In this document: piece by piece, positions 58,786 to 64,000 of the stretch
Layout of the letters: each line of letters begins with the position of its first letter
How positions within the stretch are numbered: position 1 is the stretch's first letter
Assembly: GCA_021464415.1 (NCBI GenBank)
Contig: CM038471.1
Span: forward strand, 77,544,414 to 77,608,413
Source of the DNA: Lonicera japonica
Lineage: Eukaryota; Streptophyta; Magnoliopsida; Dipsacales; Caprifoliaceae
Length of the DNA: 64,000 nucleotides
Direction of reading: 5' to 3'
Program-made: the position numbers and the translations under genes
The notes under the pieces: generated by a model
The model's input: the letters and a program-made list of their open reading frames with translations, nothing else
What the model was told of the DNA's origin: nothing
Databases searched by the model: none

Positions 58786-61700
58786 TCAAGTTGAATAGAG
58801 TACAACAGGCACTGCAACACACAAGAAGTTCTTAGCATGGTTAAGAAAACCGAAATTGGTGAATATCATTTACAATATGAACTTGTCAAGAATGATATTT
58901 CGGAACCTACCCTAAATTTAGTATTACCATTTTAATTTACAGGTTGTGATTGTTGCCTTTTTGATGTACATATGCAGTATGCTACCACATATATATGTTC
59001 TTTTGGGGGGGTGGGGGTATAAGTAGTGACAAGCTTGGCATAACCACCATCTATGAACCACATATAGTTCTCTGAGGATGTAGGGTACTTATATTTTGCG
59101 GATACGCATTTGATACATCCTAAATATCTAGTCTTGCTTCATTTTCAAATAGGAACAATCAACTTGTCTTGCAAACTAGTGACTTTTATAAGGTAACTTC
59201 CAAGAATTTGTTCGAAATGAGAATCTAACAAACTGAAATTTTTAGGGTCTTACCAAAACAAGTGCCTTCAACCTAGAGATGCCGCTTCTAAACATCAAAC
59301 ACTAGATATAAGCATGATTCTACTTAGAATTAATTCATGATTCTAAGCCATTGGATGATATTGACCCTTAGATGTTAAAACAAGAGTCACATTACTGGAA
59401 ATTAAAAGGGCATGCTCATTTTATAATTATGACTTATGAGTAATGAAACATGTACCAACTACCAACTTAAATGATCAAATTAAGAAAAGGGAGGCCCACT
59501 TAAAATACTGACCTATGTACTTTCCTAGCACATTATTTGGGCTCTTTAACTTGGTACATGTATTATGATAAAATCTTTCGTTTCTTATTAAAAAAAAACC
59601 TTGGTACATGTAGTCATCTATTATTGTTCTCTATTGAGAGTTTTAATTGTAAAGGCTAGTAACAATAACAGGTGATGAAATCGAGTGACTCAATGCAAAT
59701 TAATCAACATATCTAGAGCTAAACGAATTGGTAAGTGACTCTGCTAAAAGTTATAACATATCAAGAACATACCAATCAAGATAATAGTTAGCATTAGAGC
59801 CAGTGTAAGTTGGATAGAGCAACTTCTCTGCAACTGTAGTTGCATCTGTAGTTTCCTTGGACTTCCACCGACCCGTTTGGCAAGCTGCAGAACCATGAAC
59901 TTGTTAGAGATTTGAGCATATTACAAAAACCAGAAATAATATTTAATGTTAGTAAAATATGCATACCATAAGATTCACACAAATATATATATATACCAAT
60001 ATATTCTTCTATACAAAAGTAAAATTCTTAGAGCATAAAATTGTTAAGAGCATCCACAACAATCTAATTTGTGTAAGGTAAGTAGTACAAGGAGACAAAC
60101 GGAGAAGAGATTTCCGGATAATGGTTGAGCATCAACACGGACATCTCTTGTATGGCTGCATTGAAAAGGACTAAGAGCTAATGGTGGTTCCAAAGAGACA
60201 ACATACACCTGTTTGGGACTCGCACAGACAACCGATATCCGTTTGGAACCTAACAGAAATCAGTTCGTTTGATAACGAACTTAGCCAAACTTAAGGTTAT
60301 TCTTCACCTAATATACAACACAGTTTTATAGGACAAACTTATCCTGCAAATTTAGGCTGCTGTGGATGTTCTTACAGAAACAAGACAATTTTTCAATACA
60401 TCATAAAACTGACCTGATTGACCCAATTAATCCATCTAAGCTGGTTGTAATTTAATATTCCTCCCTTTGCTTGAGCACGATGTCCACACTTTAGCTTCCA
60501 AAAGACGGGCTTAAACCCCTTCTCTTTTGGTGTGGTCTCAACGCCTACGAAAGGTTTTTTCTTTTCGTCATCTTCATTGTCAATTATAATCTTTAGAGCA
60601 CCGATATCGGGTGAACTCCATACTCTCCTCGTACCAATCTTTCTATCAGTTGTACCACAAGAATCATCACTTGTACCATGACTTTCATTTGCATCTAACT
60701 CAATGACACAGTCAGCATCTTTAAAACCCTTTGTTTGATTTGAAGAATCCCTCTTAGAGGGAGCATTAATAAGACCCAAATCTTTACTTTGATATTCTTT
60801 CTCGGGGAGAGGGCTTTTTGGGGATGCACAAAGCTTGGATGCTTCACTTGTTGTACTTTCTGAAGTTACTGAAGTACCAGAAAGAAACATGGCTAAGTCA
60901 TCACGTTCTTCTTCGTCTAAATTTACCCATAGAAAGGGCTGGTTTAATTCCTTGGTAAATGATTCCTTCAACGCTACTTCGACATTGGAAATTTGATTTT
61001 CTATAGCGGCGACGAATTGCATATGCCTGGTTGTTGTACTGTCATCAGAATGATTTCTGTAGCTCAACCTAACAGCTCTTTCAAATTCTTCCAACTAATT
61101 TGACAAGCAAAATTCAACAACCAACAAGATTATATAATTGCATAATTAGAATTGAACAAAAAGCATTGCAAGAGGTACAACATTCTCCCACCACCTATAG
61201 CTGGTATTTGTCGTACTTTTAGGTGTGCGAGTCCAAAAGTACCAACACATAGAAGCATGATGGTGTGATTTCTTGTTAGACCATCTGTACTATGTAGGCT
61301 AAAAAGCCAAATATGCATTTGCAGATGGCCCATCGTGCAGGCCAAAAGTGTATATTAAGTTAAAAAAAGGTAAAGACAAGCTAAATTTAGAGGCCGACAA
61401 AATTTTAGCTCGCACGACAGATGATCTATCGGAGGAAACAAATTACACTTTCACGACATATCATATGTCGTGGGTAAAGATTTATGCCCTCCCACGACAT
61501 ATGATATGTCGTGAGAATGTACACTTTTTTGTTTGGGGTGTTGCACGACACTTGATGTGTCGTTTAATACATTTTTTTTCTCTCCCGATACATGATGTAT
61601 CGTGGGAGGCTTTTTTACACTTTTTCCGCTGCATTTTATTCTCAATTGATAGGCTAAATAAACACTTTTAACCTACACTTTTAACTTAAGCATTGCAGAT

Positions 61701-62608
61701 GGTCTTAGTCTAGTAGATTAAAATGAGAGAGAGAGAGAGTCAACTAACCTGCCATTTAGCTGTGCCTAAAGCAGTTTGTAGTTCCCTACAAAGTTCATCC
61801 AAATCAACAGGTCTCAACCCTTCTTTCCTGTGTCTTACCCATGCCCTATAAGATGACTCCATTCTGGAAAAAATATGTAATACGTTTATAACTATACTTT
61901 AAAAAAAAAAAAGCACAAACAGAAAAAACACTATGCCTGTATTTGGTTAGTTGCAGTTCAAACTCTTTTTTATGTAAAGGGTTTTATATGCAAATGAAAA
62001 GCTTTTTGCCTTTTTGATTTGTCTTCTCATTTACGACGCCTTAGATTTCGTCACAAACCAAACCCTCCTCCAATAACTTACCAGTAATTGAACAAAGACT
62101 ACCATGGGTAAAAAATCTTAATCATTCAGAGTGAGTTCCAACTTCCAATATAAAACATCTCAAATAATAACAATTTCCCACAAACTGCTAGAAATCGAAA
62201 GAGTGATTATATAAATGACGATTTGGAGTTTCATTGCATCCAATAATTGAATCAGTATTTTTCTTTTTACATTTTCTTTTCCTCTCTGCACCCTTTTCCC
62301 ACCTACCAAACAGAAATCCAAATTACAACAAGAATAGCAACCATAAATACAAAATCAACCAAATAAAATAAATGAAATGAGCAAAAAAGATAAAAATCCA
62401 CATGATATAGCATATAGGCTAGAAAATAAATACTACCAAATTAATCAAAACTTACCCACATCATGAAACAAAGAAATAGTACAAACCAGATAAAATTAAA
62501 ATTAATAAATCAAGAAAAGACATACATATCAGCAGATTGTTGAACCTCCTCAGCTGCTGAAAAGAAGGCATCTTTTTGCCATAGATCAAAACTATTAGCA
62601 ACCATCAT
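58786..62608 (-). CDS. Syntaxin-6 N-domain membrane protein (syntaxin/t-SNARE-like), five coding exons
   Basis: Predicted coding exons are 62608-62526, 61863-61749, 61094-60414, 59884-59773 and 58811-58786. All junctions are GT/AG with matching phases; total 1,017 nt, 338 residues. Residues 1 to about 100 match the syntaxin-6 N-terminal helical domain of plant proteins (NSFDLWQKDAFFSAAEEVQQ, ELCRELQTALGTAKWQ). The centre (about 110-275) is acidic/Ser-rich and likely disordered. Residues about 317-336 form a single hydrophobic C-terminal anchor (LTLALMLTIILIVPVV). No SNARE coiled-coil motif is seen, as in the Arabidopsis At1g27700-type family. A role in endomembrane traffic is inferred from the domain. 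MITEs occupy two introns. Confidence 0.85.
58812..59772 (-). other. Intron 4 of the syntaxin-like gene
   Basis: GT/AG bounded, AT-rich. A G-run lies at 59005-59018. No element clearly recognised. Confidence 0.55.
60045..60374. mobile_element. MITE in intron 3 of the syntaxin-like gene
   Basis: 330 bp with ends TAAGAGCATCCACAACAATC and, reverse-complemented, TAAGAACATCCACAGCAGCC. An internal hairpin GTTCGTTTGATAACGAAC lies at about 60260-60277. No coding potential; target duplication not clear. Confidence 0.75.
61276..61707. mobile_element. MITE-like element with an array of perfect hairpins, intron 2 of the syntaxin-like gene
   Basis: Ends TTAGACCATCTG and, reverse-complemented, TAAGACCATCTG match closely. 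The interior holds four short palindromes: CACGACATATCATATGTCGTG at 61452-61472, its exact reverse complement at 61493-61513, ACGACACTTGATGTGTCGT at 61545-61563, and CGATACATGATGTATCG at 61586-61602. No coding frame. Confidence 0.72.
61864..62525 (-). other. Intron 1 of the syntaxin-like gene
   Basis: GT/AG bounded, AT-rich. No element recognised. Confidence 0.55.
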
Positions 62609-62830
62609 CTCCCTTTCCTTTCTTTCTTCGACAAAAAAACAAAAGAAAAGAAACAGCAAGGATTTCTGAATTTGGGGGAAAATTACATTAAAAGAGAAAA
62701 AAAAGAAGAAAAAAAAGAAACTGCGTCTCTTTCTTCTCTTTCTTTGCTGAGGAGAAGCAAAGAAGGAAGAGAGAGAAAGAGAGCAGATGAGAGAGAGAGA
62801 GACGTATCGGGGTGATTATATTTATTTCGC
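62609..62830 (-). promoter_or_regulatory. Leader and promoter of the syntaxin-like gene
   Basis: On the minus strand the 150 bases above the start are strongly C/T-rich, with a CT microsatellite at about 62788-62802 and further CT runs to 62700. Such tracts are common in plant 5' UTRs and near transcription starts. No TATA box is obvious. Confidence 0.5.
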
Positions 62831-64000
62831 CCTTTTATTCTGCAATATTTTTGGGTCTGTCTGTTTCCTTTTTAACCATTTGCGGATTTTGTTCTACTGT
62901 ACCCGCAAAAAATTAGTTTGCAATAACAATAAAGTTTATATCACAAAACAATTGAAACATTATTGGGACCCGTCAATTTTATTTACATTATAACACAAGA
63001 TTAAAAACGGCACGAACCTCCCACTAAAAAAAAGGGCATGCACCAAACTTGTAAGAGAACACTTAAAAAAAAATTCGATGGGAACTAAAAGATCATTTAT
63101 AATATTCTCAAGATGATGATTTACTTATGCAAAATCACACAAAAAAAATAGAAATAGAAACGTGGATAATGTTAGAAAAAAAAAATTATAACATAATTTC
63201 AATGAAAAGGGACCCAACTTTTAAGTAAATTGTCAAGTCTACACAAAAACATATTCTATTGACATAAATAATAAAGATTTGATTATTAGTTATAATAAAA
63301 TAAATTTTGAGAAAGATTAATGAAATACGGATTCTACTTCTAATTAATACATGATCACTCTATTAAATATATAGTCTTTTATGTTTAGAATTATTGATAA
63401 ATTCTCACTTGTATTAGTGACGTGAAATCACTATTACATCATTTAAATCACTCTTTTGAATCATAATATCGAAGTATTGTATTCCTCTAGGCCAAATGAA
63501 ACTACTTTAAAAGCTAAGAAAAGGGAAATATTATATTAGTTTTAAAATTTTTGCTAACTTTATTTGAATGCATACATTTTGTTTGTATATTTGAATGCAT
63601 ACTTAAAACACTAATTAACAAAACAAACAAATTTATTCTTGTGCCCACCAGCACATGGCTATACCAAGTCTAACCCACTAATCGGTGCATATAGTAATAA
63701 TATTATCATTAATTTAAATATTTTTAAACTATAAGTATAGATTTTAATTTAAAATACTTTATTACTATGTAATACTATTACATATTTATATTGAATTTTA
63801 TAATTTTTAAACGTAAAATTAATAATTTAAACCAACTATTTTCAATATGTTTAAGGTGTAAATAAGAATATGAAACTAGGGCTAAAGTGTAAAACATCCA
63901 AAAGCGATTTCAGTTGCTCTAAAAATGAATCCATTCTAGTGGATAACATTAACATAACGATGCTGCATGTGAAGGAATCGGCAGTTAGAGAGGGGGGGGG
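62831..64000. other. Intergenic DNA to the window end
   Basis: AT-rich, no coding frame. The window ends in a G-run at 63992-64000. Confidence 0.5.

Noticed and set aside
60393..61094. A 233-residue protein starting at 61094
   Set aside because: The first codon is TTG and lies just after an AG acceptor; it is internal exon 3 of the syntaxin-like gene, and the last residues (60413-60393) are intron.

Overview
This is nuclear DNA of a flowering plant, most likely a eudicot. It is AT-rich, with intron-split genes, plant-type Ty1/copia and Ty3/gypsy LTR elements primed by initiator tRNA-Met, LINE tails, and many small inverted-repeat transposons. The encoded proteins (plant glycerol-3-phosphatase, TPLATE-complex TML, plant XRCC3, histone H4, a plant syntaxin-6-N protein) confirm a plant. 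No species can be named from the sequence alone.

Layout. (1) 903-23.3 kb, minus strand: a six-coding-exon HAD phosphatase gene of the GPP ((DL)-glycerol-3-phosphatase) type plus an upstream leader exon. Its second coding intron is about 18 kb because it holds a nested transposon stack: copia element A (3440-19068, plus strand); copia D (6434-11364, minus) between A's integrase and reverse transcriptase; copia B (12712-18877, minus) inside A's 3' LTR; and a 792-bp hAT-type element C (16561-17352) inside B's gag. Target-site duplications are visible for all four (AGCGC, CAAGT, ATTAT, ATCACACC). (2) 23.4-27.9 kb: a 4.46-kb TIR element directly upstream of that gene's leader exon, with one remnant exon and two tandem-repeat blocks. 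(3) About 28.5-31.0 kb: sequence resembling a gypsy solo LTR, followed by a short orphan coding tail. (4) 31.95-32.27 kb: an intact histone H4 gene with a duplicated promoter block. (5) 32.3-40.4 kb: AT-rich intergenic DNA with a fold-back element built of inverted tandem arrays (36519-38381), a Tourist-like MITE and other inverted repeats. (6) 40.7-41.4 kb: an unnamed plant-specific protein gene. (7) 41.4-49.1 kb: intergenic DNA with LINE remnants, MITEs and a direct duplication of about 0.9 kb. (8) 49.2-51.1 kb, minus: TML. (9) 53.4-54.3 kb, plus: intronless XRCC3. (10) 56.0-57.1 kb: LINE tail. (11) 58.8-62.6 kb, minus: a five-exon syntaxin-6-N-domain protein with a C-terminal membrane anchor and MITEs in two introns.

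The host genes are unrelated housekeeping functions (glycerol/osmolyte metabolism, chromatin, endocytosis, recombination repair, membrane traffic) and do not form a pathway. What is unusual is the mobile-element architecture: the dated nesting, a young-looking but coding-dead copia element, the fold-back element, and several elements whose interiors are arrays of short paired inverted words.
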